Assembly (NCBI GenBank): GCA_050248795.1
Contig: JBFWRS010000057.1
Span: 1-19,478 of the forward strand
Length of the DNA: 19,478 bases
Origin: CAZTDU01 sp050248795
Lineage (GTDB): Bacteria; Pseudomonadota; Gammaproteobacteria; Burkholderiales; SG8-39
Direction of reading: 5' to 3'
Shown here piece after piece: positions 13,204 to 19,478 of this stretch. Position 1 is the first letter of the stretch, and every line of letters begins with the position of its first letter. The notes beneath the pieces are model-generated. The model ran no database searches. It saw only the letters and a list, made by a program, of their open reading frames with translations, and was not told the DNA's origin. The position numbers and the translations under genes were made by a program.

Positions 13204-14748
13204 ATGGGCCGCAAGATCCTGTTCGTCACCACCGACCAGCAGCGCTGGGATGCGATCGGCGCAAACGGCGGGCGCATCGCGCGCACGCCGGCGATAGACG
13301 CGCTTGCCGCGGCCGGCATCAACTACCGGCGCGCGCACAACCAGAACGTGGTGTGCATGCCGGCGCGCTCGACCATGCTGACCGGGCAGCACGTGCGCAG
13401 CCACGGCGTGACGATGAACGGCATCCCGCTGCCGGAGGACTCGCCTGACGTGGCGCGGCTGCTGCGCGACGCGGGTTACCGTACCGCGCTGATCGGCAAG
13501 GCGCACTTCGAGCCGTCGTCCGCGCCGGGCGGGCCGTACTACGAGAACTACGCCGCCAGCCGCGGACTGGCCGGACCGCATCGCGGCTTCGAGCGCATGG
13601 AACTGTGCGCGCACACCGGCCGCGCCGGGCGCAGCCTGTACCACTACCCGAAATGGCTGGCCGAGAACCACCCCGGCGCCGCAGCCAACTTCCACGAATA
13701 CGTGACGCCGGAGAAGACGATCAGCTGCAAGCGCGGCGGCGACACCGGCGCGATCCAGGTCTGGCACAACGCCATCCCGCGCGAGCTGTACCACACCGAC
13801 TGGGTGGCGGATCGCGTCATTGCATACCTGGATACGCTGGCCGCGGACGAGGACTGGTTCGTCTGGATGAGTTTTCCCGACCCGCACCATCCCTGGGATC
13901 CGCCGGCTTCCGAACTCCAGCGCGTGGACTGGCGCGACCTGCCGCTGCCCGCGGGCTACCCCGGCGGACCCGAGCAGACCGTGCCGATCCTGGAGAAAAA
14001 GCCGCGCCACTGGCTCGACTGGTACCTCGGGCGCGCGCAGTTCAACTACGAGATCCCGCCGGAGTTCGTGCCCTGCAAGCTCACCGCGGACCAGATCCGC
14101 GAGGTCAACGCCATGGTGCACGTGGAGAACGAGCTGATCGACGAGGCGCTGGCGCGCGTGCTGTCGCACGTCGAGGCGCGCGGCTGGGGTGCCGACACCG
14201 ATGTGCTGTACACCACCGACCACGGCGAGTTCCAGGGCGACTTCGGCATGCTGTTCAAGGGGCCGTACCACGTCGATGCGCTGATGCGCGTGCCGCTGGT
14301 GTGGCGGCCGGCGCCCTCGGCGCGCGTCGCACCCGCCGCGATCGACGCGCCTGTCGGGCACGTGGACCTGGCGCGCACCTTCTGCGCCATCGCCGGCATC
14401 GCGCCGGATGCGCGCATGCAAGGCGCGGTGCTGCCGGCCTCGGCCAGCGAAGCCGACAGGTCCGGCCGCGTGCGCGTGATCACCGAGTGGGACGGCGGCT
14501 TTGGCGGACATGACATCCGCCTGCGCTCGATATTCCGCGACGGCTACCTCTGCACGGTGTGCGAGCCGACCAACACGCACGACGGCAGCGAAGGCGAGCT
14601 CTACGACCTCGCCAACGACCCGCGCCAGTGGGTAAACCTGTGGAACGACCCGGCGCGCGCGTCCCTGAAGCGCGACCTGATCGCCGACCTCTACGCCAAC
14701 CTGCCGCCGGCGCGCACGCCGCCGCTGCCGCAGGTGGCGCTGGTCTGA
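13204..14748 (+). CDS. Type I sulfatase (formylglycine, alkaline phosphatase superfamily)
   Basis: This 514-residue protein is an aerobic-type sulfatase. The C-x-P-x-R signature is Cys51-Met-Pro-Ala-Arg55 inside VVCMPARSTMLTG; in active enzymes Cys51 is converted to formylglycine. Calcium-site residues are visible in TTDQQ (Asp11) and in TTDHGEFQGDFG near residue 340, followed by FKGPYH with the expected lysine. No signal peptide is seen, so it is probably cytoplasmic. A phosphonate monoester hydrolase or other phosphodiesterase of the same superfamily has a similar length and motif, so the bond cleaved (sulfate or phosphate ester) is not certain. No maturation enzyme or sulfate transporter is in the window. 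GAGGAA lies shortly before the ATG. Its stop is one base from that of the convergent pilin gene. Confidence 0.88.
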   Translation: MGRKILFVTTDQQRWDAIGANGGRIARTPAIDALAAAGINYRRAHNQNVVCMPARSTMLTGQHVRSHGVTMNGIPLPEDSPDVARLLRDAGYRTALIGKAHFEPSSAPGGPYYENYAASRGLAGPHRGFERMELCAHTGRAGRSLYHYPKWLAENHPGAAANFHEYVTPEKTISCKRGGDTGAIQVWHNAIPRELYHTDWVADRVIAYLDTLAADEDWFVWMSFPDPHHPWDPPASELQRVDWRDLPLPAGYPGGPEQTVPILEKKPRHWLDWYLGRAQFNYEIPPEFVPCKLTADQIREVNAMVHVENELIDEALARVLSHVEARGWGADTDVLYTTDHGEFQGDFGMLFKGPYHVDALMRVPLVWRPAPSARVAPAAIDAPVGHVDLARTFCAIAGIAPDARMQGAVLPASASEADRSGRVRVITEWDGGFGGHDIRLRSIFRDGYLCTVCEPTNTHDGSEGELYDLANDPRQWVNLWNDPARASLKRDLIADLYANLPPARTPPLPQVALV

Positions 14749-14749
14749 G

Positions 14750-15241
14750 CTAGCGGCAGGTTTCCGGGCGGCGGCTTTCGCGCACCGTGGTGTTGCCCGC
14801 GCCGCCGCCGCACTGCCACGAGAACTTCCGGCCCTTCGAGGCCGGGTTGCTGAGGTCGAGCGGCTTGCCGTCCGCCATGGGGACGATCTGCAGTTCGTTC
14901 TCCTCGGCAGTGGCGACCTTGGCGGTATAGCGCACGGTGATGATGCCGGTTCTCGAAATGCGGATCGACTCGACGAACTCGCCGGGCTTGGGCGGCGTCC
15001 AGCCCGACACCGGCGCCTGCGAGAAATCGCCCGGGCCTTTCGTCATGAACGCCCGCTCGACAGCGGCCTGCGCCTTCGCCGCCTGCGCGAGGCCGCCGGT
15101 GATGCGCTCACGCGCCTTGTGGTCCAGCCACGCCGGTATCGCGACCAGCGCCAGCACCGTGAGGATGAGCGCGGGCATCACCAGCGTCTCGAAGTAGCTG
15201 GTGCCGAGGCCGAGGCCGAAGCCGCGCTGGCTGCGCATCAT
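14750..15241 (-). CDS. Type IV pilin-like protein with unusual processing site
   Basis: This 163-residue protein is related to type IV pilins. After a basic leader comes a hydrophobic helix at about residues 20-40 (FETLVMPALILTVLALVAIP), then the pilin-like WLDHKARERITGGLAQAAKAQAAV region. A strand-rich domain includes VESIRISRTGIITVRY. Two cysteines near the C-terminus (KFSWQC and ETCR) could form the usual disulfide loop. The first glycine that pairs with Glu at +5 is Gly13, giving Gly13-Thr14 as the cleavage point and Glu18. Position +1 would be Thr instead of Phe. The start is ATG 15241, with GGAGG eight bases upstream; the frame continues further but lies in the promoter region. It stands alone, away from pilus assembly genes. 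Confidence 0.82.
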   Translation of the reverse strand: MMRSQRGFGLGLGTSYFETLVMPALILTVLALVAIPAWLDHKARERITGGLAQAAKAQAAVERAFMTKGPGDFSQAPVSGWTPPKPGEFVESIRISRTGIITVRYTAKVATAEENELQIVPMADGKPLDLSNPASKGRKFSWQCGGGAGNTTVRESRRPETCR

Positions 15242-15272
15242 GCGGGCGTCCTCCGTCTGGCGGAAACGACCG

Positions 15273-15302
15273 ATGATAGCCAGCAGCAAGGGGGCTGGGC
15301 AA
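15273..15302 (-). promoter_or_regulatory. Putative promoter of the pilin-like gene
   Basis: Read on the minus strand, TTGCCC (15302-15297) and TATCAT (15278-15273) are 18 bp apart. Transcription would start near 15266, about 25 bases before the ATG at 15241, leaving room for the GGAGG ribosome binding site. The elements support monocistronic expression of this gene. Confidence 0.5.
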
Positions 15303-15338
15303 TGAAACTGTATCTGCCAGTCGCCCGCAGGCGACATT

Positions 15339-15361
15339 TTTCCGCCTATAGTCGGCGGAAA
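15339..15361. promoter_or_regulatory. Palindrome enclosing the rhodanese -10 (possible operator)
   Basis: TTTCCGCC (15339-15346) and GGCGGAAA (15354-15361) are exact complements around a 7-base centre, TATAGTC. The centre contains TATAGT, a good -10 for the rhodanese gene starting 17 bases after the palindrome. A dimeric regulator bound here would cover the -10. No T-run follows, and the gap is between divergent genes, so a terminator is unlikely. Confidence 0.55.
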
Positions 15362-15377
15362 TCTCCGAAAGACACGC

Positions 15378-15782
15378 ATGTTCGTACCGAAGAAAACCGT
15401 AGGCCAGATGGTGCAGGAGGCGCAGGCGCGCATCCAGAACCTGACCAACGAGCAATTGCAGGCGGAAATGGCGCAGGGCAGCGTGCAGGTGGTGGACATA
15501 CGCGACGTGCGCGAGCGGGACAAGCGCGGCTATATCCCGGGATCGATCCACGTACCACGCGGCATGCTGGAATTCTGGCTCGACCCGACCTCGAAGTACT
15601 ACACCGGCCGCGTCGATCCGGAGAAGCGCATCGTGCTGCACTGCGCAGGCGGGCATCGCTCGGCGCTCGCGGCGGTGACGCTGATCGACATGGGCTTTCC
15701 GAACGTGGCGCACCTCGAGCCCGGCTTCTCGGGCTGGGCGGCGGCGGGAATGCCGGTCGAAGGCGGCACGGGAAAGAAATAG
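15378..15782 (+). CDS. Rhodanese-like domain protein
   Basis: This 134-residue protein is a single rhodanese domain. An N-terminal helical extension (about residues 1-30) precedes VQVVDIRDVRERDKRGYIPGS, seen in part as VVDIRDVRE at 38-46 and GSIHVPRG at 55-62. The active-site loop is Cys89-AGGHR-Ser95 in LHCAGGHRS, with the catalytic cysteine present. The closing motif is EPGFSGWAAAGMPV. Such proteins transfer sulfur from persulfides or thiosulfate to an acceptor such as cyanide, thiol or another protein. The AhpD-like gene follows after 29 bp, so the two probably form one transcript with a redox or thiol-related role. The physiological acceptor is unknown. A palindrome over the -10 suggests repressor control. 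Confidence 0.92.
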   Translation: MFVPKKTVGQMVQEAQARIQNLTNEQLQAEMAQGSVQVVDIRDVRERDKRGYIPGSIHVPRGMLEFWLDPTSKYYTGRVDPEKRIVLHCAGGHRSALAAVTLIDMGFPNVAHLEPGFSGWAAAGMPVEGGTGKK

Positions 15783-15811
15783 CTTTGCAGGTTCATGGAG
15801 GAGGGATAGCG

Positions 15812-16549
15812 ATGGCATCGTCAATGGAAGGCAGCGAGCTGCCGGTGCGCGGCGATCTCGCCGAGTCGCACGCGCGCGCCTGGTCAGCGATTGCCGCGCC
15901 GGGCACGTGGCTGGGCGGCGCACGGCGCGTGGCGGTCGCGGCCGAGATCCGGCACGCGCGCAAATGCGCGCACTGCGCACGCATCAGGGAAGCGCTTTCG
16001 CCCAACGCGGTGGACGGCGCGCATGACAGCCTGGGCGCGCTCGGCGCCGCCGAGGTCGAGCTTGTCCACCGCGTGGTCAGCGATCCGGGACGGTTGTCCG
16101 AGCGCTGGTCGCAGTCGGTGCTGGCGCAGGGCCTCACCGAAGGCGAGTACGTCGAAATCGTCGGCATCATCGCGATGGTGATGATGATGGACGCCTGCAC
16201 GCGCGCACTGGGCCTGCCGGACAGCGCGCTGCCCGCGCCGCAGCCGGGCGAGCCGACGCGCTATCGCCCGCCCGGGGCGAAGAAGCAGGCCGCCTGGCTG
16301 CCGCTGGTCGAGCCCGAGGACGCGGTCGCCGCCGACGGCCCGATGTACCCGACGCCCAAGGCAGGCTACATCTACCGCGGTCTGTCGCTGGTGCCGCAGA
16401 GCCTGCGCGACTACTGGGACCTCGCGTTCACGCACTACCTGCCGGGCGACCAGGTGTACCGGTTCGATGCGTCTATCCGCGCCATCAGCAGGCCGCAGGT
16501 GGAGGTGCTCGCAGCGCGCGTGTCGGCGCTGCACCAGTGCGCGTATTGA
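15812..16549 (+). CDS. AhpD-like (carboxymuconolactone decarboxylase superfamily) protein
   Basis: This 245-residue protein resembles the alkylhydroperoxidase AhpD superfamily. A redox-type CxxC, Cys52-Ala-His-Cys55, lies in HARKCAHCARIRE. The helix GLTEGEYVEIVGIIAMVMM followed by CTRALGLP is the typical AhpD-like second half; I quote it as TEGEYVEIVG and TRALGLP. A C-terminal part of about 100 residues (RYRPPGAKK to the end) is less familiar and may be a fused domain. The expected role is peroxide or thiol redox chemistry, but many members have no known substrate. A strong Shine-Dalgarno, GGAGGAGGG, precedes the ATG at 15812. The frame is open far upstream through the rhodanese gene, but that part is a shadow. 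The rhodanese lies 29 bp upstream and another small related gene 18 bp downstream. Confidence 0.8.
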   Translation: MASSMEGSELPVRGDLAESHARAWSAIAAPGTWLGGARRVAVAAEIRHARKCAHCARIREALSPNAVDGAHDSLGALGAAEVELVHRVVSDPGRLSERWSQSVLAQGLTEGEYVEIVGIIAMVMMMDACTRALGLPDSALPAPQPGEPTRYRPPGAKKQAAWLPLVEPEDAVAADGPMYPTPKAGYIYRGLSLVPQSLRDYWDLAFTHYLPGDQVYRFDASIRAISRPQVEVLAARVSALHQCAY

Positions 16550-16566
16550 ACCACCGCCCACTCATA

Positions 16567-16585
16567 CATGCTCCGTGAGAGCATG
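16567..16585. repeat. Inverted repeat spanning the start of the 16568 gene
   Basis: CATGCTC (16567-16573) and GAGCATG (16579-16585) are exact complements around CGTGA. Both candidate start codons (ATG 16568 and ATG 16583) lie within the arms. As RNA the hairpin would hide the start region, and as DNA it could be a dimer site; chance cannot be excluded at seven bases. Confidence 0.5.
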
Positions 16586-16921
16586 CAGGCAGGCGGCAGG
16601 GAAGTGGATGTGCGCGGCGTGACGCAGGGTTTCGACGACAGCGCGGGGATTCAGCACGCTGCCGCGCTTGCCGAATTCGCCGAAGCGGTGGTGCTGCGCG
16701 ACGAGGCGCGCACGGCCGTCGTGCGCGCGACGCTGCGAGAGGTGCTCGGCGAGGCGGGCCTGGTGGACGCGGCGGCGGTGGTCGGCGCATTCCACGGTTT
16801 CGTGCGCATCGCCGATGCGATCGGCATTCCGTACACGACGGCAGCGCGCGGCGCGGATGCGCCGGAGATCCGCGAGCACGCCGGCGTCAACGATTTCTAC
16901 CGCGTGCGCGGCCAGGACTGA
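16568..16921 (+). CDS. Small protein resembling the C-terminal part of AhpD-like enzymes
   Basis: This 117-residue protein has a recognisable pattern in its second half. VVRATLREVLGEAGLVDAAAVV leads to GAFHGFVRIADAIGIP and a tail with APEIREHAGVNDFYRVRG; in pieces: LREVLGEAGLVDAAAVV and FVRIADAIGIP. This resembles the C-terminal segment of AhpD-like proteins that I recall ending in VRIADxTGIP plus IREDLGI. It has no CxxC, so it would not be active alone and may work with the preceding AhpD-like gene 18 bp upstream, or be a diverged remnant. The start may be ATG 16568 or ATG 16583; both lie in an inverted repeat. It converges with the Bug gene, with 17 bp between stops. Confidence 0.65.
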   Translation: MLRESMQAGGREVDVRGVTQGFDDSAGIQHAAALAEFAEAVVLRDEARTAVVRATLREVLGEAGLVDAAAVVGAFHGFVRIADAIGIPYTTAARGADAPEIREHAGVNDFYRVRGQD

Positions 16922-16938
16922 CCGCGCACCGGGTGTGC

Positions 16939-17916
16939 TTACTTCGCCTGGATACCCGCGGTCTTGGCGAACTTCGCCCAGCGCGCGAAGTCCTCGGCGA
17001 TCATCTTGTCGAGTTGCGCCGGCGTCCAGCCGGCGATCACCGTGCCGCCGATCTTCTCGACCCGGGCCACCGTCGCCGGGTCGGCGAGTACCGCGTTCAT
17101 CTCCTTGTTGAGCAGCGCGATGACCGCGGCCGGCGTCTTCTTCGGCGCGAAGAACGCGTACCAGGAATTGACCTGCGAGTCCTGGAACCCCTGCTCGGTC
17201 ATGGTCGGAATGTCGGGGAACTGCTTGTCGCGTATCGGCGAGGCGATGGCGATCGGCAGCGCCTTCCCGGAGCGGATGTGCGCGACGATGGTGACGTAGG
17301 GGAAGAAGCCGAACGGCACCGTGCCGGCGAGGAAGTCGGGAATCGACGGCGGCACGCCCTTGTAGGCGATCGACGTGAGCTTGATGCCGGTATTCTGCTG
17401 CAGCAGCTCGGTGCTGACGTGCGGCGACGAGCCGTTGCCCGGATTCGCGTAGTTGATTACGCCCGGCTTTGACTTCGCCAGCGCGACGAAGCCCTTCAGG
17501 TCCTTGACGCCCAGCGACGGGTGCACCGCGGCGATGTTGGCGACGATCCCCTGGTGCGCGATGCCGGCGAAGTCGTTCACCGGATGCCACGGCACCTTGT
17601 TCAGATGCGGGTTCACCGTCATGGCCAGGGTTCCCATCAGCAGCGTGTGGCCGTCGGGTTCCGCCCTGGCGACCGCGTCGGTGCCGATGCTTGTGCTCGC
17701 GCCGGGCTTGGCTTCGATGATCACCTGCTGGCCGATCCTGGGGGCGAGGCCTTCGGCGACCGAGCGCGCCATCAGGTCGACGATGCCGCCGGCGGGATAG
17801 GGCACGACGATGCGCACCACCTTGGACGGGTAGGCCTGGGCGGCCGCCTGCGGTGCCCAGATTGCACTTGCGGCGAACGCGGCTGCCACTGCGGCGATGA
17901 TGGTTCTGCGTTTCAT
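16939..17916 (-). CDS. Bug-type (tripartite tricarboxylate transporter) solute-binding protein
   Basis: This 325-residue protein has a typical Sec signal peptide (MKRRTIIAAV then an alanine-rich core, cleavage after AQ near residue 27). The mature start is the classic YPSKVVRIVVPYPAGG. Further family features are GQQVIIEAKPGA, DGHTLLMGT, YANPGNGSS and the YKGVPPSIPDFLAG segment. Bug proteins are periplasmic receptors, extremely expanded in Burkholderiales. They bind carboxylates and some amides for TctAB-type or other uptake. No membrane subunits are in the window, so it may use a shared transporter. The start is ATG 17916, with GGAGGAGG directly in front and overlapping the stop of the nitronate monooxygenase gene. 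The frame is open upstream through the whole previous gene, but that part is a shadow. Confidence 0.94.
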   Translation of the reverse strand: MKRRTIIAAVAAAFAASAIWAPQAAAQAYPSKVVRIVVPYPAGGIVDLMARSVAEGLAPRIGQQVIIEAKPGASTSIGTDAVARAEPDGHTLLMGTLAMTVNPHLNKVPWHPVNDFAGIAHQGIVANIAAVHPSLGVKDLKGFVALAKSKPGVINYANPGNGSSPHVSTELLQQNTGIKLTSIAYKGVPPSIPDFLAGTVPFGFFPYVTIVAHIRSGKALPIAIASPIRDKQFPDIPTMTEQGFQDSQVNSWYAFFAPKKTPAAVIALLNKEMNAVLADPATVARVEKIGGTVIAGWTPAQLDKMIAEDFARWAKFAKTAGIQAK

Positions 17917-17927
17917 GTTTCCTCCTC

Positions 17928-19031
17928 CTATGCGAGTTGCCGTTGCAGATGATCGAGCGCCTGGCGCGCCTCCCGCTCCAGCCGTCCGATGACTTCGCTT
18001 ACCGTGGTCAGGGTGTTGAACCAGGCGACCGACTGGCCTGCCGCCTCGTACACCAGCGCCTCGACCTGGTGTTCCTCTATCGATGCCAGCAGCTCGCCGG
18101 TGAGCGCGTGCTGGTAGGGCATGGGCAGCGGCGCGGGCGCGCCGGGCGCGTCCCATTCCTCGGCCCAGGCGCTTTTCAGCACCCGGCAGGGCTTGCCGCT
18201 GTGCGCGCGCGTGATCACCGTGTCTTCGCTGCGCGCGGCGAGCAGTTTCGCCAGCAGCGCGGGCGGCGTGGCGTATTCGCGCGTCGCCAGCCATGCCGTG
18301 CCCAGCCACACGCCCTTGGCGCCCATGGCGAGCGCGGCCGCGATCTGCCGGCCGCAGCCGACGCCGCCGGCGGCGAGCACCGGCACGCTGGCGCCTTCGC
18401 GCGCCACCGCCTCGATCACCTGCGGCAGCAGCGTGAAGGTGCCGATTGGCCCGGTGTGTCCGCCGGCGTCGTAGCCCTGCGCGACCAGGATGTCGATGCC
18501 TGCGTCCAGCGCCGGGCGCACGTGACGCGGGCTGCCGATCAGCGCGAACGTGGTCTTGCCCGCGAGCTTTGCCTGCGTGACCACGTGCTTCGGCAGGCCG
18601 ACCGCGGTGGCCACCGCGTCGACGTCGGAGCGGAGCACCGCCTCGGTCTGTGCCTCGAAGAAGGCCTGGTTGCGCACCGTGTTGGCGAAGAAGTTCGGCT
18701 TCGTCGGCGCAGGTACCCTGTACTTCTCCTTCAGCCGCTCGACGAAGGCGACATGCCCGGCCGGCAGCTTCGCGCGTGCCGCGGCGACGCTGGGCTCGTC
18801 GCCTGCGAGCGCCGGATACATGAGGTCGACGCCGTACGAGTGCTTGCCCAGCCGCGCGCGCAGTGCGGCGAGTTCCGAGCCGATGTGCTCCGGCGCCTCG
18901 CGCGCCGCGCCGAACACCGGAAAGCCGCCCGCCTCGGCGATTGCCACCGTGACTTCGCCCGAATGCGAAAAGCCGAAGATCGGCAGCTCGATGCCGAGGC
19001 GCTCGCACAGCGCATTCTTCAGCTGGTTCAT
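17928..19031 (-). CDS. Nitronate monooxygenase (2-nitropropane dioxygenase family)
   Basis: This 367-residue protein is an FMN TIM-barrel enzyme of the nitronate monooxygenase family. AQGYDAGGHTG near residues 185-194, with His192 as the catalytic-type base, is diagnostic. The FMN phosphate site is in AAGGVGCGRQIAAALAMGAKGVW, quoted here as AAGGVGCGRQI (220-230) and MGAKGVWLGT. It oxidises alkyl nitronates to carbonyl compounds and nitrite, although some relatives are enoyl-type reductases. The start is ATG 19031, which overlaps the regulator stop by four bases (ATGA), so translation is coupled; a GTG at 19037 is the alternative. The Bug gene starts 11 bp after its stop. The order suggests one operon in which the regulator, enzyme and receptor act on the same compound class. 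Confidence 0.92.
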   Translation of the reverse strand: MNQLKNALCERLGIELPIFGFSHSGEVTVAIAEAGGFPVFGAAREAPEHIGSELAALRARLGKHSYGVDLMYPALAGDEPSVAAARAKLPAGHVAFVERLKEKYRVPAPTKPNFFANTVRNQAFFEAQTEAVLRSDVDAVATAVGLPKHVVTQAKLAGKTTFALIGSPRHVRPALDAGIDILVAQGYDAGGHTGPIGTFTLLPQVIEAVAREGASVPVLAAGGVGCGRQIAAALAMGAKGVWLGTAWLATREYATPPALLAKLLAARSEDTVITRAHSGKPCRVLKSAWAEEWDAPGAPAPLPMPYQHALTGELLASIEEHQVEALVYEAAGQSVAWFNTLTTVSEVIGRLEREARQALDHLQRQLA

Positions 19032-19478
19032 CGCCACGGCTCCGCGTTGTCAGCGAGGCCGCGGATGGCGCTGGCGAGCGACGCCAGTTTCGGCCCGAAC
19101 TCGCGGACCTCCTCCGGCGACACGCGGTAGGACGGGATGCCGCAGTTGATCGACAGGCATTCGCCGTCGGCGGTGCGCAGCAGCGGGGCGGCGACGGCGA
19201 AGATCTCCGGGCGCCAGTCGCCAAGCGCTGCGCACCAGCCGCGGCTGCGGCAGTCGGCGATGCCGGCGAGCGCGCGCTCGTGCATCGCCTCATGCAGCGC
19301 CGGCTGCTCGCGCGCGATGAGCGCGAAAGTGGCCTCTTCTTCCGCGGCGCTCATCAGCGACATCGCGGCGCGGCCGATGCCGCTGGACACCAGCGGGCAG
19401 GAGAAGCCGATCTCGGGGATGTGCGGGAAGTTCTGGTTGCTGCGCGTGGTTTCGAGATAGATCAGGTTCGCCCCCTCG
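19028..19478 (-). CDS. IclR-family transcriptional regulator, effector domain (truncated by window edge)
   Basis: The frame is open to the window edge, giving about 149 C-terminal residues; the helix-turn-helix half is outside. GANLIYLETTRS, then PEIGFSCPLVSSGIGRA followed by a helix, GIADCRSRGWCAALGDWRPEI quoted as SRGWCAALGDWRPEI, and VAAPLLRTADGECLSINCGIP make up the IclR effector-binding fold. These correspond to the GxxxxL, PLhSTAxGRA and AAPV motifs of the family. Such regulators usually control the adjacent catabolic genes and respond to a small carboxylate. Here the nitronate monooxygenase gene overlaps its stop by four bases. The ATG at 19390 is internal and not a real start. Confidence 0.85.
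   Translation of the reverse strand, partial: EGANLIYLETTRSNQNFPHIPEIGFSCPLVSSGIGRAAMSLMSAAEEEATFALIAREQPALHEAMHERALAGIADCRSRGWCAALGDWRPEIFAVAAPLLRTADGECLSINCGIPSYRVSPEEVREFGPKLASLASAIRGLADNAEPWR

Noticed and set aside
16172..16192. ATG-rich tract in the AhpD-like gene
   Set aside because: It encodes a Met-rich helix segment (MVMMMD) in a plausible fold position, and no larger repeat is present.
17917..19293. 459-codon upstream extension of the Bug gene frame
   Set aside because: The extension lies over the nitronate monooxygenase and regulator genes. The signal peptide and GGAGGAGG site place the true start at 17916.

Overview
The window is a compact, very GC-rich (roughly 70% by eye) bacterial chromosome segment. 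A Bug-type (tripartite tricarboxylate transporter) solute-binding protein, a DUF2189 membrane protein, an FNR-type site and a type IV pilin-like gene together suggest a betaproteobacterium, probably Burkholderiales or a close relative. This is inferred from gene content, not from a marker gene. No rRNA, tRNA, CRISPR, insertion sequence or phage gene is visible, and no gap longer than 300 bases lacks a gene.

Layout. (1) Positions 1-3039, plus strand: the 3-prime part of a YbbP-type FtsX permease, then an unrecognised membrane protein. (2) 3043-3751: a ribbon-helix-helix/PIN toxin-antitoxin pair with its own promoter. (3) 3783-5858, plus strand: a Tat-exported M19 dipeptidase-like protein, an SDR-fold protein lacking the catalytic tyrosine, and a small [2Fe-2S] ferredoxin. 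(4) 5866-10748, minus strand: a tight four-gene cluster in the order DUF1116/AllG-like protein, glutamine-synthetase-family ligase, Rieske oxygenase alpha subunit, D-2-hydroxyacid dehydrogenase. A TATAAT hexamer lies in front of it, and a 21-bp unit present three times fills its last junction. (5) 10843-12314: two divergent membrane-protein genes. (6) 12333-14748: a cysteine-rich DUF1847 gene behind a well-placed FNR-type site, then a formylglycine-type sulfatase. (7) 14750-15241, minus: an orphan type IV pilin-like gene with an unusual processing site. (8) 15378-16921, plus: a rhodanese and two AhpD-like proteins. (9) 16939-19478, minus: Bug-type binding protein, nitronate monooxygenase and the 3-prime part of an IclR-family regulator.

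Working together. The most interesting part is region 4 with the convergent region 3. A Rieske oxygenase beside a GS-like ligase recalls aniline-type catabolism, where gamma-glutamylation of an amine precedes dioxygenation. Here the oxygenase has glutamate at the bridging position, as in carnitine-type (CntA) enzymes, and the cluster starts with an AllG-like (oxamate carbamoyltransferase subunit) protein. The ferredoxin gene is 7 bp from the cluster end and could supply electrons. The substrate cannot be read from sequence, but an organic nitrogen compound is the reasonable inference. Region 9 looks like a separate uptake and catabolic operon with its own regulator.
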